Shown here: piece after piece, positions 52,492 to 62,976 of the stretch
Layout of the letters: every line of letters starts with the position of its first letter
How positions within the stretch are numbered: position 1 is the stretch's first letter
NCBI RefSeq assembly: GCF_041435195.1
Contig: NZ_CP108106.1
Span: forward strand, 5,805,501 to 5,869,500
Direction of reading: 5' to 3'
DNA length: 64,000 nucleotides
Origin: Streptomyces sp. NBC_00224
GTDB lineage: Bacteria; Actinomycetota; Actinomycetes; Streptomycetales; Streptomycetaceae
The notes under the pieces: model-generated
Seen by the model: the letters and a program-made list of their open reading frames with translations, nothing else
Database searches by the model: none
Told to the model about the DNA's origin: nothing
Translations under genes and position numbers: made by a program

Positions 52492-53547
52492 ATGACCATC
52501 ATTGAGAAAACGGCGGGTGTACCCGCCCCGCGCGCCGAGAGCGACAGCACTCCGCTCCTGGAAGTCCGCGATCTGCACGTCGAGTTCCACACCCGGGACG
52601 GCATCGCCAAGGCCGTCAACGGTGTCAACTACACCGTCGCGGCCGGCGAGACCCTCGCCGTCCTCGGCGAGTCCGGCTCCGGAAAGTCCGTGACCGCGCA
52701 GGCGATCATGGGCATCCTGGACATGCCCCCGGGCCGCATTCCGCAGGGCGAGATCCTCTTCCGCGGCCAGGACATGCTGAAGATGTCCGGCGAGGAGCGG
52801 CGGAAGATCCGCGGCCAGAAGATCGCGATGATCTTCCAGGACGCGCTCTCCTCCCTCAACCCGGTCCTCACCGTGGGCTACCAGCTCGGCGAGATGTTCC
52901 GGGTCCACCAGGGCGCCTCCCGCAAGGTGGCCAAGGCCAAGTCCATCGAGCTGATGGACAAGGTCAAGATCCCCGCGGCCGCCGCGCGGGTCAACGACTA
53001 CCCCCACCAGTTCTCCGGGGGTATGCGCCAGCGCATCATGATCGCGATGGCGCTCGCCCTGGAGCCCGACCTGATCATCGCGGACGAGCCGACCACCGCG
53101 CTCGACGTGACGGTCCAGGCCCAGGTCATGGACCTGCTCGCGGAGCTCCAGCGCGAGTTCCAGATGGGTCTGATCCTGATCACCCACGACCTCGGCGTGG
53201 TCGCCGACGTCGCGGACAAGATCGCCGTGATGTACGCGGGCCGGATCGTGGAGACCGCACCGGTGCACGAGCTGTACAAGCGCCCGGCGCACCCGTACAC
53301 CCGGGGTCTGCTCGACTCGATCCCGCGCCTGGACCAGAAGGGCCAGGAGCTGTACGCGATCAAGGGTCTGCCGCCCAACCTGCTGAAGGTCCCGGCCGGT
53401 TGCGCCTTCAACCCGCGCTGCCCCAAGGCGGACGACATCTGCCGTACGGACGCGCCGGTGCTGCACCAGGTCACCGAACGGGACGGCGCGGAGCTGACCG
53501 GCCGCGGCAGCGCCTGCCACTTCTGGAAGGAGACGATCCATGGCTGA
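52492..53547 (+). CDS. Oligopeptide ABC transporter ATP-binding protein, DppD/OppD type (first operon)
   Basis: 351 residues. Walker [12 protein letters not shown]-loop [12 protein letters not shown], signature [15 protein letters not shown], Walker [15 protein letters not shown] and the H-loop ITHD are intact. The C-terminal oligopeptide extension has the conserved cysteines (GCAFNPRCPKADDICRTD and ACHFW), which can hold an iron-sulfur cluster in relatives. Central segments are almost identical to the corresponding gene of the second operon (59499). GGAGGG lies nine bases before ATG. Confidence 0.95.
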   Translation: MTIIEKTAGVPAPRAESDSTPLLEVRDLHVEFHTRDGIAKAVNGVNYTVAAGETLAVLGESGSGKSVTAQAIMGILDMPPGRIPQGEILFRGQDMLKMSGEERRKIRGQKIAMIFQDALSSLNPVLTVGYQLGEMFRVHQGASRKVAKAKSIELMDKVKIPAAAARVNDYPHQFSGGMRQRIMIAMALALEPDLIIADEPTTALDVTVQAQVMDLLAELQREFQMGLILITHDLGVVADVADKIAVMYAGRIVETAPVHELYKRPAHPYTRGLLDSIPRLDQKGQELYAIKGLPPNLLKVPAGCAFNPRCPKADDICRTDAPVLHQVTERDGAELTGRGSACHFWKETIHG

Positions 53548-54688
53548 GCTTGCCAAGAAGGACGAGGCCGTGGACGCGACTCCCGGCGTCACCGACGTCG
53601 TGAAGAAGGACGCCTCGACGACGACCGAGGTCGAGGCTCTCCTCGACGTCAAGGTCGACCGCGGCGAGCCGATCCTGCAGGTGCGCAACCTGGTCAAGCA
53701 CTTCCCGCTGACCCAGGGCATCCTCTTCAAGAAGCAGATCGGCGCGGTCAAGGCCGTGGACGGGGTCTCCTTCGACCTCTACCAGGGCGAGACCCTCGGC
53801 ATCGTGGGCGAGTCCGGCTGTGGCAAGTCCACCGTCGCCAAGCTGCTGATGACGCTGGAGCGGGCGACCGCCGGCGAGGTCTTCTACAAGGGCCAGGACA
53901 TCACCAAGATGTCCGGGCGCGCGCTGAAGGCCGTCCGCCGCAACATCCAGATGGTGTTCCAGGACCCGTACACGTCCCTGAACCCGCGGATGACGGTCGG
54001 CGACATCATCGGCGAGCCCTTCGAGATCCACCCCGAGGTGGCTCCCAAGGGCGACCGGCGCCGCAAGGTCCAGGAGCTCCTGGACGTGGTGGGCCTCAAC
54101 CCGGAGTACATCAACCGGTACCCGCACCAGTTCTCGGGCGGTCAGCGCCAGCGCATCGGCATCGCCCGCGGCCTCGCGCTCAACCCCGAGATCATCATCT
54201 GCGACGAGCCGGTCTCCGCGCTCGACGTGTCGGTCCAGGCGCAGGTCATCAACCTGATGGCGAAGCTGCAGGACGAGTTCAACCTCTCCTACCTCTTCAT
54301 CGCGCACGACCTCTCCATCGTCCGGCACATCTCCGACCGCGTCGGTGTGATGTACCTCGGCAAGATCGCCGAGATCGGCTCGGACGAGGAGATCTACGAG
54401 CACCCGACGCACCCGTACACCCAGGCGCTGCTCTCCGCGGTGCCGGTGCCGGACCCGGCGGCGCGCGAGCACCGGGAGCGGATCATCCTCACCGGTGACG
54501 TCCCGTCGCCGGCCAACCCGCCGTCGGGCTGCCGCTTCCGCACCCGCTGCTGGAAGGCGGAGGAGCGCTGCTCCACCGAGATGCCGCTGCTCGCGGTGCC
54601 CGAGCGCTTCCGGGGTCAGGACACCCCGGCCGCGCACGAGTCGGCGTGCCACTTCGCCGAGGAGAAGGACGTCGTGGGCGCGGCCTGA
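53540..54688 (+). CDS. Oligopeptide ABC transporter ATP-binding protein, DppF/OppF type (first operon)
   Basis: 382 residues. An N-terminal acidic/Lys extension of about 45 residues, absent from the second operon's copy, precedes the ATPase: Walker [30 protein letters not shown], signature [17 protein letters not shown], Walker [19 protein letters not shown]. The Cys-rich C-terminus ([19 protein letters not shown]) is the OppF type. The ATG overlaps the DppD-type gene by eight bases. Last gene of the operon; a terminator follows at 54713. Confidence 0.95.
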   Translation: MAELAKKDEAVDATPGVTDVVKKDASTTTEVEALLDVKVDRGEPILQVRNLVKHFPLTQGILFKKQIGAVKAVDGVSFDLYQGETLGIVGESGCGKSTVAKLLMTLERATAGEVFYKGQDITKMSGRALKAVRRNIQMVFQDPYTSLNPRMTVGDIIGEPFEIHPEVAPKGDRRRKVQELLDVVGLNPEYINRYPHQFSGGQRQRIGIARGLALNPEIIICDEPVSALDVSVQAQVINLMAKLQDEFNLSYLFIAHDLSIVRHISDRVGVMYLGKIAEIGSDEEIYEHPTHPYTQALLSAVPVPDPAAREHRERIILTGDVPSPANPPSGCRFRTRCWKAEERCSTEMPLLAVPERFRGQDTPAAHESACHFAEEKDVVGAA

Positions 54689-54712
54689 CCGCGTCCACCC
54701 TCGTCGTACGGA

Positions 54713-54750
54713 AAGGGGCGCCCGGAACTTCACGGTTCCGGGCGCCCCTT
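54713..54750 (+). terminator. Terminator of the first oligopeptide operon
   Basis: AAGGGGCGCCCGGAAC at 54713-54728 pairs perfectly with 54735-54750; loop TTCACG. Confidence 0.9.
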
Positions 54751-54813
54751 CCGCGTGCCCGCGCCCCGGTAATTGCGTTGCCGCTGGGGTGACTTGGGCC
54801 CGACAGTGGGCGG

Positions 54814-55725
54814 ATGGAGAACGTGACCGCGGTCAGGGCCGCCACGACAGAGGACGCGGAGGCGGTCTGCGCGCTGCTGAACGCCGTCGACGAGATCGAG
54901 ATCGGGGCGCCCGAGACCGCGCTGAACGAGGTCGAGGAGGACCTGGCGAAGGCGCGGGAGGCGTGGGTGGCCGTCGAGGGCGGGCGCACCGTGGCGTACG
55001 CGGCGATCCTCGACGCGGGCGCGGACGGTGGCGTCGACATCGACCACTATGTGCTGCCCGACCGTCAGGACGCGGGCCTGCGCCTGCTCGACCTGGCCGA
55101 GCGGCGCTCGCGCGAGCTCGCCGCCGAGGCGGGCGCGGGCCACGCGGTGGTCCACCTCCACCTCAACGCGGCCCCCACCATGGACACCGCGCTGCTCACC
55201 GGGCGCGGCTGGCGCACGGTGCGCCGCCACAACGTCCTGACCCGCCCGATCTCCCCCGGGGCCGACCCGGCCCCCGAGCCGCCCGCCGGGGTGCGGCTGC
55301 GCCTCTGCGCGGACGACGCCGACCGCCGGGCCGCGCACCGCCTCCACCAGGAGACGTTCGCCCGCCACTTCGACTTCCGCCCGCAGGGCTACGAGGAGTG
55401 GCTGCGGCAGGTCGCCCCCGACTGGTCGCTCCTATGGATCGCGGCCGTCGACGGCGTCGGCGACGCGGCGGTCCTGATCACCCGCGACGACCGCGAGGGC
55501 ATGGGCTGGATCCGCACCCTCGGCGTCCGCGAACAGGCTCGCGGCCGCGGCCTGGCCAGCCACCTCCTGCGCCACGCCTTCGCCACGTACGCGCTCCGCG
55601 GCCGCGACACGATCGGCCTGGGCGTCGACACGGAGAACGTCACGGGGGCGCTGCGGCTGTACGAGTCGCACGGCATGGGGGTGCACTACGCGGTGGACAC
55701 ATGGGAGGTGCGGCTGGCGGTGTGA
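54814..55725 (+). CDS. Tandem GNAT acetyltransferase
   Basis: 303 residues with two GNAT-like halves, as in the mycothiol synthase MshD group. The N-terminal half (VTAVRAATTEDAEAVCALLNAVDEIEIG) is probably degenerate. The C-terminal half has the acetyl-CoA loop VREQARGRGLASHLLRHAF and the family end VDTENVTGALRLYESHGM. The acceptor is unknown. It is a single gene between two oligopeptide operons. ATG 54814 has no ribosome site but a GACAGT -10-like hexamer six bases upstream. Confidence 0.85.
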   Translation: MENVTAVRAATTEDAEAVCALLNAVDEIEIGAPETALNEVEEDLAKAREAWVAVEGGRTVAYAAILDAGADGGVDIDHYVLPDRQDAGLRLLDLAERRSRELAAEAGAGHAVVHLHLNAAPTMDTALLTGRGWRTVRRHNVLTRPISPGADPAPEPPAGVRLRLCADDADRRAAHRLHQETFARHFDFRPQGYEEWLRQVAPDWSLLWIAAVDGVGDAAVLITRDDREGMGWIRTLGVREQARGRGLASHLLRHAFATYALRGRDTIGLGVDTENVTGALRLYESHGMGVHYAVDTWEVRLAV

Positions 55726-55835
55726 ACCCCGCGCGGCTCGTTCCCTCGCCCATCCGGGTGCGGTGAACGTGCGCTCTGTCCTCTCCTGGGGTGATATTTG
55801 CCCGTAAGTGAGACTTGGGACTCTAGGAGGACTCC

Positions 55836-57464
55836 ATGCGCGGAGCCACGCATGCCAAGTGGGCCGCATGTGCGGTGGCCGTCGCCCTCGCGGCGACGGC
55901 CTGCGGGGGCGGAGACAGCGGCGGTGGCAGTGGTGCCTCCGGCATCGTGAGCTCGTCCTGGGGCGATCCGCAGAACCCGCTGGAACCCGCCAACACCAAC
56001 GAGGTGCAGGGCGGCAAGGTCCTCGACATGCTCTTCCGGGGGCTCAAGCGGTACGACCCGAAGACCGGCGCGGCCAAGGACATGCTCGCCGAGAAGATCG
56101 AGACCACCGACTCGACCAGCTTCACCATCACGGTCAAGGACGGCTGGACCTTCTCCAACGGCGAGAAGGTCACCGCGAAGTCCTTCGTGGACGCCTGGAA
56201 CTACGGCGCCAACCTCAAGCACAACCAGAAGAACGCGTACTTCTTCGGATACATCGAGGGGTACGACAAGACGCACCCCGACAAGGGCGACGCCAGCGCG
56301 GAGACGCTCTCCGGGCTGAAGGTCACCGGCGAGCGCACCTTCTCCGTCAAGCTCAACCAGAAGTTCTCCACCTGGCCCGACACCCTCGGCTACGCCGCCT
56401 TCGCCCCGCTGCCCAGGGCGTTCTTCGACAACCACTCCGCCTGGCTGTCCAAGCCGATCGGCAACGGCCCGTACACGGTGAACTCGTACACCAAGGGCTC
56501 CAAGCTGGAGATGCGCAAGTGGGACGGCTACCCGGGCACCGACAAGGCGCAGAACGGCGGGGTCGACCTCAAGGTCTACACCGACAACAACACCGCCTAC
56601 ACCGATCTGACCGCCGGCAACCTCGACCTCGTCGACGACGTGCCCGCCTCCCAGCTCAAGAACGTCAAGGCCGACCTCGGCGACCGGTACATCAACACCC
56701 CGGCCGGCATCATCCAGACGCTCGCGTTCCCGTACTACGACGAGGCCTGGAACACCCCGGGCGCGGCGAAGGTCCGCAAGGGCCTGTCGATGGCGATCAA
56801 CCGCGAGCAGATCACCGACACGATCTTCCAGAAGACCCGCACCCCGGCCACCGACTGGACCTCGCCGGTGCTCGGCGCGGACGGCGGCTACAAGGCGGGG
56901 CTCTGCGGCGACGCCTGCAAGTACGACCCGGCGGGCGCGAAGAAGCTGGTCCAGGAGGGCGGCGGGATCCCCGGCGGCCAGGTGAAGATCTCGTACAACG
57001 CGGACACCGGCTCGCACAAGGAGTGGGTCGACGCCATCTGCAACAGCGTCAACAACGCGCTGGGCAACGACAAGGCGTGCGTCGGCAACCCGGTCGGCAC
57101 CTTCGCCGACTTCCGCAACCAGATCACCCAGAACAAGATGTCCGGCCCGTTCCGGGCGGGCTGGCAGATGGACTACCCGCTGGTCCAGAACTTCCTGCAG
57201 CCGCTGTACTACACCAACGCCTCGTCCAACGACGGCAAGTGGACCAACGCCGAGTTCGACAAGCTGGTCAACGAGGCCAACGCCGAGACGGACAAGGCCA
57301 AGGCGGTCGACCTCTTCCAGAAGGCCGAAGAGGTGCTGCGGGACCAGATGGGCGCCATCCCGCTCTGGTACCAGAACGGCAGCGCCGGCTACTCGACCCG
57401 GGTCTCCAACGTCGCGCTGAACCCGTTCAGCGTCCCCGTCTACAACGAGATCAAGGTCAGCTGA
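55836..57464 (+). CDS. Oligopeptide ABC transporter substrate-binding lipoprotein (second operon)
   Basis: 542 residues, same build as the first operon's protein: lipobox ATAC with Cys23, WGDPQNPLEPANTNEVQGGKVLDMLFRGL, FTITVKDGWTFSNGEKVTAKSFVDAWNYG, PIGNGPYTV, VRKGLSMAINREQITDTIF, GLCGDACKYD. Sequence between the conserved blocks differs enough to suggest different peptide preferences. AGGAGG stands five bases before ATG. A short leader without the terminator of operon one precedes it. Confidence 0.93.
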   Translation: MRGATHAKWAACAVAVALAATACGGGDSGGGSGASGIVSSSWGDPQNPLEPANTNEVQGGKVLDMLFRGLKRYDPKTGAAKDMLAEKIETTDSTSFTITVKDGWTFSNGEKVTAKSFVDAWNYGANLKHNQKNAYFFGYIEGYDKTHPDKGDASAETLSGLKVTGERTFSVKLNQKFSTWPDTLGYAAFAPLPRAFFDNHSAWLSKPIGNGPYTVNSYTKGSKLEMRKWDGYPGTDKAQNGGVDLKVYTDNNTAYTDLTAGNLDLVDDVPASQLKNVKADLGDRYINTPAGIIQTLAFPYYDEAWNTPGAAKVRKGLSMAINREQITDTIFQKTRTPATDWTSPVLGADGGYKAGLCGDACKYDPAGAKKLVQEGGGIPGGQVKISYNADTGSHKEWVDAICNSVNNALGNDKACVGNPVGTFADFRNQITQNKMSGPFRAGWQMDYPLVQNFLQPLYYTNASSNDGKWTNAEFDKLVNEANAETDKAKAVDLFQKAEEVLRDQMGAIPLWYQNGSAGYSTRVSNVALNPFSVPVYNEIKVS

Positions 57465-57472
57465 CGCCCGCG

Positions 57473-57513
57473 GAGGTGCGGCCCGGCGCGCGCCCCGCGC
57501 CGGGCCGGACCTC
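57473..57513 (+). other. Intercistronic hairpin between binding-protein and permease genes (second operon)
   Basis: An 18-base stem with one mismatch (57473-57490 with 57496-57513), loop CGCCC, starting nine bases after the lipoprotein stop. Same position as the hairpin in the first operon but different sequence. Confidence 0.72.
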
Positions 57514-57552
57514 TTCCCGGCCCCTCGGATTCCCAGACCCTCGGAGCAGTTC

Positions 57553-58476
57553 ATGGGACGTTATGTGATCCGGCGTCTGCTGCAGATGATTCCGGTCTTC
57601 TTCGGCGCCACGCTGCTGATCTTCCTGATGGTCAACGTCATGGGCGACCCCATCGCGGGGCTGTGCGGCGACAAGGCCTGTGACCCGGCGACCGCCTCCC
57701 GCCTCAAGCGGGAGTTCGGTCTCGACAAGCCGGTCTGGCAGCAGTACGCGACCTATATGGGGAACGTGTTCACCGGTGACTTCGGGACCGCGTTCAACGG
57801 CCAGAAGGTCACCGAGCTGATGTCGACCGCCTTCCCCGTCACCATCCGGCTCACGATCATCGCGATCCTCTTCGAGATCGTCATCGGCATCACCCTCGGC
57901 GTGATCACCGGTCTGCGGCGCGGCCGCCCCATCGACACCGCGGTGCTGATCCTCACCCTGGTGGTCATCGCGATCCCGACCTTCGTCACCGGTCTGGTGC
58001 TCCAGCTGCTGCTCGGCGTCGAGTGGAAGTGGATCAAGCCCTCGGTGACCCCGGAGGCGCCGTTCGACGAGCTCCTGATCCCCGGCCTGGTCCTCGCCTC
58101 GGTCTCGCTCGCGTACGTCACCCGGCTCACCCGGACCTCGATCGCGGAGAACTCCCGCGCCGACTACGTCCGTACCGCCGTGGCCAAGGGCCTCCCCAGA
58201 CACCGGGTGATCACCCGCCATCTGCTGCGCAACTCGCTGATCCCGGTGGTCACCTTCATCGGTACGGACGTGGGCGCCCTGATGGGCGGGGCGATCGTGA
58301 CCGAGCGGATCTTCAACATCCACGGCGTCGGCTACCAGCTCTACCAGGGCATCCTGCGCCAGAGCACGCAGACCGTCGTCGGCTTCGTGACCGTTCTGGT
58401 GCTGGTGTTCCTGGTGGCGAATCTCGTCGTCGACCTCCTGTACGCCGTACTCGACCCGAGGATCCGCTATGCCTGA
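57553..58476 (+). CDS. Oligopeptide ABC transporter permease, DppB/OppB type (second operon)
   Basis: 307 residues. YVIRRLLQMIPVFFGATLLIFLMVNVMGDP is the family start; the EAA loop is RADYVRTAVAKGLPRHRVITRHLLRNSLIPVV. A Cys pair in the first loop (CGDKACDPATA) is not in the first operon's protein. GGAG precedes ATG; the stop overlaps the next gene by eight bases (ATGCCTGA). Confidence 0.95.
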   Translation: MGRYVIRRLLQMIPVFFGATLLIFLMVNVMGDPIAGLCGDKACDPATASRLKREFGLDKPVWQQYATYMGNVFTGDFGTAFNGQKVTELMSTAFPVTIRLTIIAILFEIVIGITLGVITGLRRGRPIDTAVLILTLVVIAIPTFVTGLVLQLLLGVEWKWIKPSVTPEAPFDELLIPGLVLASVSLAYVTRLTRTSIAENSRADYVRTAVAKGLPRHRVITRHLLRNSLIPVVTFIGTDVGALMGGAIVTERIFNIHGVGYQLYQGILRQSTQTVVGFVTVLVLVFLVANLVVDLLYAVLDPRIRYA

Positions 58477-59485
58477 GCCCGACTTCGACGAAGGTGCGAT
58501 CTCCGCGACCGGCGCGGGCGGCGTCGGCCAGGGAGCCATCGCCCCCACCGGCACCGGCGCCGCGATGGACCTCGCCATCAGCGAGGGCGCCACGCTCGAA
58601 AAGACGCCGGGAGGGCCGGAAGGCACCGGCCCGGCGGGCAAGCCCCGCAGTCTCTGGGGCGACGCCTGGCGGGATCTGCGGCGCAACCCCGTCTTCATCG
58701 TCTCCGGCCTGATCATCGTCTTCCTGGTCGTCATCTCGCTGTGGCCGTCCCTGATCGCCTCCGGCAACCCGCTCAAGTGCGACCTCTCCAAGGCCCAGCT
58801 GAGCTCCCGGCCCGGCCACCCCTTCGGCTACGACGGCCAGGGCTGCGACGTCTACACCCGGACCGTGTACGGGGCGAGGACCTCGGTCACCGTGGGCGTC
58901 TGCACCACCCTCGGGGTCGCGCTCTTCGGCTCGGTCCTCGGCGGGCTCGCCGGGTTCTTCGGCGGCGGCTGGGACGCGCTGCTCTCCCGGATCACCGACA
59001 TCTTCTTCGGCATCCCGGTGGTGCTGGGCGGTCTGGTGTTCCTGTCCGTGGTCACCTCGACCACCGTCTGGCCGGTGATCGGCTTCATGATCCTGCTCGG
59101 CTGGCCGCAGATCGCCCGGATCGCGCGCGGCTCGGTGATCACCGCGAAACAGAACGACTACGTCCAGGCGGCCCGCGCGCTCGGCGCCTCCAACTCCCGG
59201 ATGCTGCTGCGCCACATCACGCCCAACGCGGTGGCCCCGGTGATCGTCGTGGCGACCATCGCGCTCGGTACGTACATCTCCCTCGAAGCCACGCTCTCCT
59301 ACCTCGGCGTCGGGCTGAAGCCGCCGTCCGTCTCCTGGGGCATCGACATCTCGGCCGCCTCCCAGTACATCCGCAACGCGCCGCACATGCTGCTGTGGCC
59401 GGCCGGGGCGCTGGCGGTCACGGTGCTCGCGTTCATCATGCTCGGCGACGCGGTGCGCGACGCCCTCGACCCCAAGCTGCGCTGA
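58469..59485 (+). CDS. Oligopeptide ABC transporter permease, DppC/OppC type (second operon)
   Basis: 338 residues. A Gly/Ala-rich cytoplasmic extension of about 60 residues precedes the OppC domain (FGYDGQGCDVYTRTVYGARTSVTVGV; EAA loop QAARALGASNSRMLLRHITPNAVAPVIV). Longer at the N-terminus than the first operon's copy. Coupled to the upstream permease by overlap. Confidence 0.95.
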   Translation: MPEPDFDEGAISATGAGGVGQGAIAPTGTGAAMDLAISEGATLEKTPGGPEGTGPAGKPRSLWGDAWRDLRRNPVFIVSGLIIVFLVVISLWPSLIASGNPLKCDLSKAQLSSRPGHPFGYDGQGCDVYTRTVYGARTSVTVGVCTTLGVALFGSVLGGLAGFFGGGWDALLSRITDIFFGIPVVLGGLVFLSVVTSTTVWPVIGFMILLGWPQIARIARGSVITAKQNDYVQAARALGASNSRMLLRHITPNAVAPVIVVATIALGTYISLEATLSYLGVGLKPPSVSWGIDISAASQYIRNAPHMLLWPAGALAVTVLAFIMLGDAVRDALDPKLR

Positions 59486-59498
59486 GGAGTTGGACGCC

Positions 59499-60473
59499 AT
59501 GCTGCTCGAAGTGCGCGACCTCCAGGTCGAGTTCAAGACCAGGGACGGCATCGCCAAGGCCGTCAACGGGGTCACCTACTCGGTGGCGGCCGGGGAGACG
59601 CTGGCGGTGCTCGGCGAGTCCGGCTCCGGCAAGTCGGTGACCGCACAGGCCGTGATGGGCATCCTGGACATGCCGCCCGGCCGGATCACCGGCGGCGAGA
59701 TCGTCTTCCAGGGCCAGGACCTGCTGAAGCTCAAGGAGGACGCGCGGCGCAAGGTGCGCGGCTCCGGGATGGCGATGGTCTTCCAGGACGCGCTGTCCTC
59801 GCTCAACCCGGTGCTGAGCGTGGGCGCGCAGCTCGCCGAGATGTTCACCGTGCACAAGGGGATGTCCCGCACCGACGCCAAGGCCAAGGCCGTGGAGCTG
59901 ATGGACCGGGTGCGGATCCCGGCCGCAAAGGAGCGGGTCGGTCAGTACCCGCACCAGTTCTCCGGCGGTATGCGCCAGCGCATCATGATCGCCATGGCGA
60001 TGGCCCTGGAGCCCGCGCTGATCATCGCGGACGAGCCGACCACCGCGCTCGACGTGACCGTCCAGGCCCAGGTGATGGATCTGCTCGCGGAGCTCCGGCG
60101 CGAGATGAACATGGGGCTGATCCTGATCACCCACGACCTCGGGGTGGTCGCGGACGTCGCGGACCGCATCGCGGTGATGTACGCGGGCCGGATCGTCGAG
60201 GAGGCCCCGGTCCACGAGATCTACAAGGCCCCCGCGCACCCGTACACGCGCGGCCTGCTCGACTCGATCCCGCGCCTGGACCAGAAGGGCCAGGAGCTGT
60301 ACGCGATCAAGGGCCTGCCGCCCAATCTGATGCACATCCCGTCCGGCTGCGCCTTCCATCCGCGCTGCCCGATGGCGCAGGACGTGTGCCGCACGGACGT
60401 ACCGCCGCTGGCAAACGTCTCCGAGGGCCGCAGAAGCGCGTGCCACTTCTGGAAGGAGTGCCTGAATGGCTGA
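59499..60473 (+). CDS. Oligopeptide ABC transporter ATP-binding protein, DppD/OppD type (second operon)
   Basis: 324 residues. Complete ATPase with [52 protein letters not shown] and ITHD, and the Cys-rich end ([23 protein letters not shown]). ATG 59499 has GAGGAG at nine bases; TTG 59490 is less likely. Highly similar to the first operon's gene, including runs such as [20 protein letters not shown]. Confidence 0.95.
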   Translation: MLLEVRDLQVEFKTRDGIAKAVNGVTYSVAAGETLAVLGESGSGKSVTAQAVMGILDMPPGRITGGEIVFQGQDLLKLKEDARRKVRGSGMAMVFQDALSSLNPVLSVGAQLAEMFTVHKGMSRTDAKAKAVELMDRVRIPAAKERVGQYPHQFSGGMRQRIMIAMAMALEPALIIADEPTTALDVTVQAQVMDLLAELRREMNMGLILITHDLGVVADVADRIAVMYAGRIVEEAPVHEIYKAPAHPYTRGLLDSIPRLDQKGQELYAIKGLPPNLMHIPSGCAFHPRCPMAQDVCRTDVPPLANVSEGRRSACHFWKECLNG

Positions 60474-61494
60474 GGCGATTCTGGAAGTGCGCGACCTGGT
60501 CAAGCACTACCCGCTGACCCAGGGCATCCTCTTCAAGAAGCAGGTCGGCGCGGTGAAGGCGGTCGACGGGGTCTCCTTCGACCTGGCGGCCGGCGAGACC
60601 CTGGGCATCGTCGGGGAGTCCGGCTGCGGCAAGTCGACGGTCGCCAGGATGCTGGTGAACCTGGAGCGCCCGACGGCGGGCCAGATCAAGTACAAGGGCA
60701 CCGACATCACCAAGATGTCCGGCAAGGCCCTCAGATCCGTCCGCCGCAACATCCAGATGGTGTTCCAGGACCCGTACACCTCGCTCAACCCGCGGATGAC
60801 GGTCGGGGACATCATCGGCGAGCCGTACGAGATCCACCCCGAGGTGGCTCCCAAGGGCGACCGGCGCCGCAAGGTGCAGGACCTGCTGGACGTGGTGGGC
60901 CTCAACCCGGAGTACATCAACCGGTACCCGCACCAGTTCTCCGGCGGCCAGCGCCAGCGCATCGGCATCGCCCGCGGCCTCGCCCTCCAGCCCGAGATCA
61001 TCGTGGCGGACGAGCCGGTCTCCGCGCTCGACGTCTCGGTCCAGGCGCAGGTGGTCAACCTCCTGGAACGCCTCCAGAACGAGTTCTCCCTGTCGTACGT
61101 CTTCATCGCGCACGACCTGTCGATCGTGCGGCACATCTCGGACCGGGTCGGGGTGATGTACCTGGGCCGGATCGTGGAGATCGGCCGGGACGCCGAGATC
61201 TACGACCACCCCACGCACCCGTACACCCAGGCGCTGCTCTCGGCGGTCCCGGTGCCGGACCCGTCCGCGCGCGAGCACCGCGAACGGATCATCCTGACCG
61301 GGGATGTGCCGTCCCCGGCGAACATCCCCTCGGGCTGCCGGTTCCGTACGCGCTGCTGGAAGGCGCAGGAGCGCTGCACGCTGGAGGTGCCGGAGCTGGC
61401 GGTCCCGGCGGTGTTCCGCCTGGTGGAGGGTCCAGCGCAGCACCCTTCCGCGTGCCACTTCGCGGAGGAGAAGCAGGTGGTTCCACCGGAGTGA
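60466..61494 (+). CDS. Oligopeptide ABC transporter ATP-binding protein, DppF/OppF type (second operon)
   Basis: 342 residues. [60 protein letters not shown] and IAHD; Cys-rich end [15 protein letters not shown] and ACHF. It lacks the 45-residue N-terminal extension of its paralogue. The middle of the gene is nearly identical to the first operon's gene at the DNA level (compare about 60825-60960 with 54018-54150). Overlaps the upstream gene by eight bases. Confidence 0.95.
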   Translation: MAEAILEVRDLVKHYPLTQGILFKKQVGAVKAVDGVSFDLAAGETLGIVGESGCGKSTVARMLVNLERPTAGQIKYKGTDITKMSGKALRSVRRNIQMVFQDPYTSLNPRMTVGDIIGEPYEIHPEVAPKGDRRRKVQDLLDVVGLNPEYINRYPHQFSGGQRQRIGIARGLALQPEIIVADEPVSALDVSVQAQVVNLLERLQNEFSLSYVFIAHDLSIVRHISDRVGVMYLGRIVEIGRDAEIYDHPTHPYTQALLSAVPVPDPSAREHRERIILTGDVPSPANIPSGCRFRTRCWKAQERCTLEVPELAVPAVFRLVEGPAQHPSACHFAEEKQVVPPE

Positions 61495-61500
61495 GTTTCG

Positions 61501-61545
61501 GCTGCGGGCCGTGGGTGGCTGGTCGCGCAGTTCCCCGCGCCCCTT
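61501..61545 (+). repeat. Dispersed intergenic repeat, copy C
   Basis: GCTGCGGGCC, spacer, then GGTCGCGCAGTTCCCCGCGC and CCCT. First of three copies packed between the second oligopeptide operon and the convergent third one. Confidence 0.8.
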
Positions 61546-61556
61546 ATCGGGCCGGT

Positions 61557-61610
61557 GTTTGTCTGCGGGGTGTGGTGGGTTGCTCGCGCAGTTCCCCGCG
61601 CCCCTGAAGG
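61557..61610 (+). repeat. Dispersed intergenic repeat, copy D
   Basis: Direct repeat of copy C with the full GTTTGTCTGCGG start and one change (TGCTCGCGCAG for GGTCGCGCAG). Confidence 0.8.
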
Positions 61611-61645
61611 GCTCGGCTTCGCCGTCGCCCTCCGCCCGTACCCCC

Positions 61646-61695
61646 TAGGGGCGCGGGGAACTGCGCGACCAGCCACGCACGGTCCGCAGACGAAG
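61646..61695 (-). repeat. Dispersed intergenic repeat, copy E (inverted)
   Basis: Inverted copy; with C or D it forms a long hairpin with a 27-base arm, able to terminate transcription from both sides between convergent operons. Confidence 0.8.
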
Positions 61696-61781
61696 GTGGA
61701 CACGCCAGAGCCCGCGTCCGTGGCGTAACGGGGTGTACGGACGCGGGCCCCGCTCCGAAGCGGAGGCACTACGAACTCGGG

Positions 61782-62924
<1,143 letters not shown>

Positions 62925-62976
62925 GATGTGTTCTCGACTCCTGGTCGGCCGGTCGGCGGAAGGGTCAGCGACCGGG

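Noticed and set aside
55808..57568. A 586-codon alternative + strand frame over the second binding-protein gene
   Set aside because: Overlaps a gene with lipobox, ribosome site and full family motifs; its own translation is Arg/Gln/Gly-rich noise.
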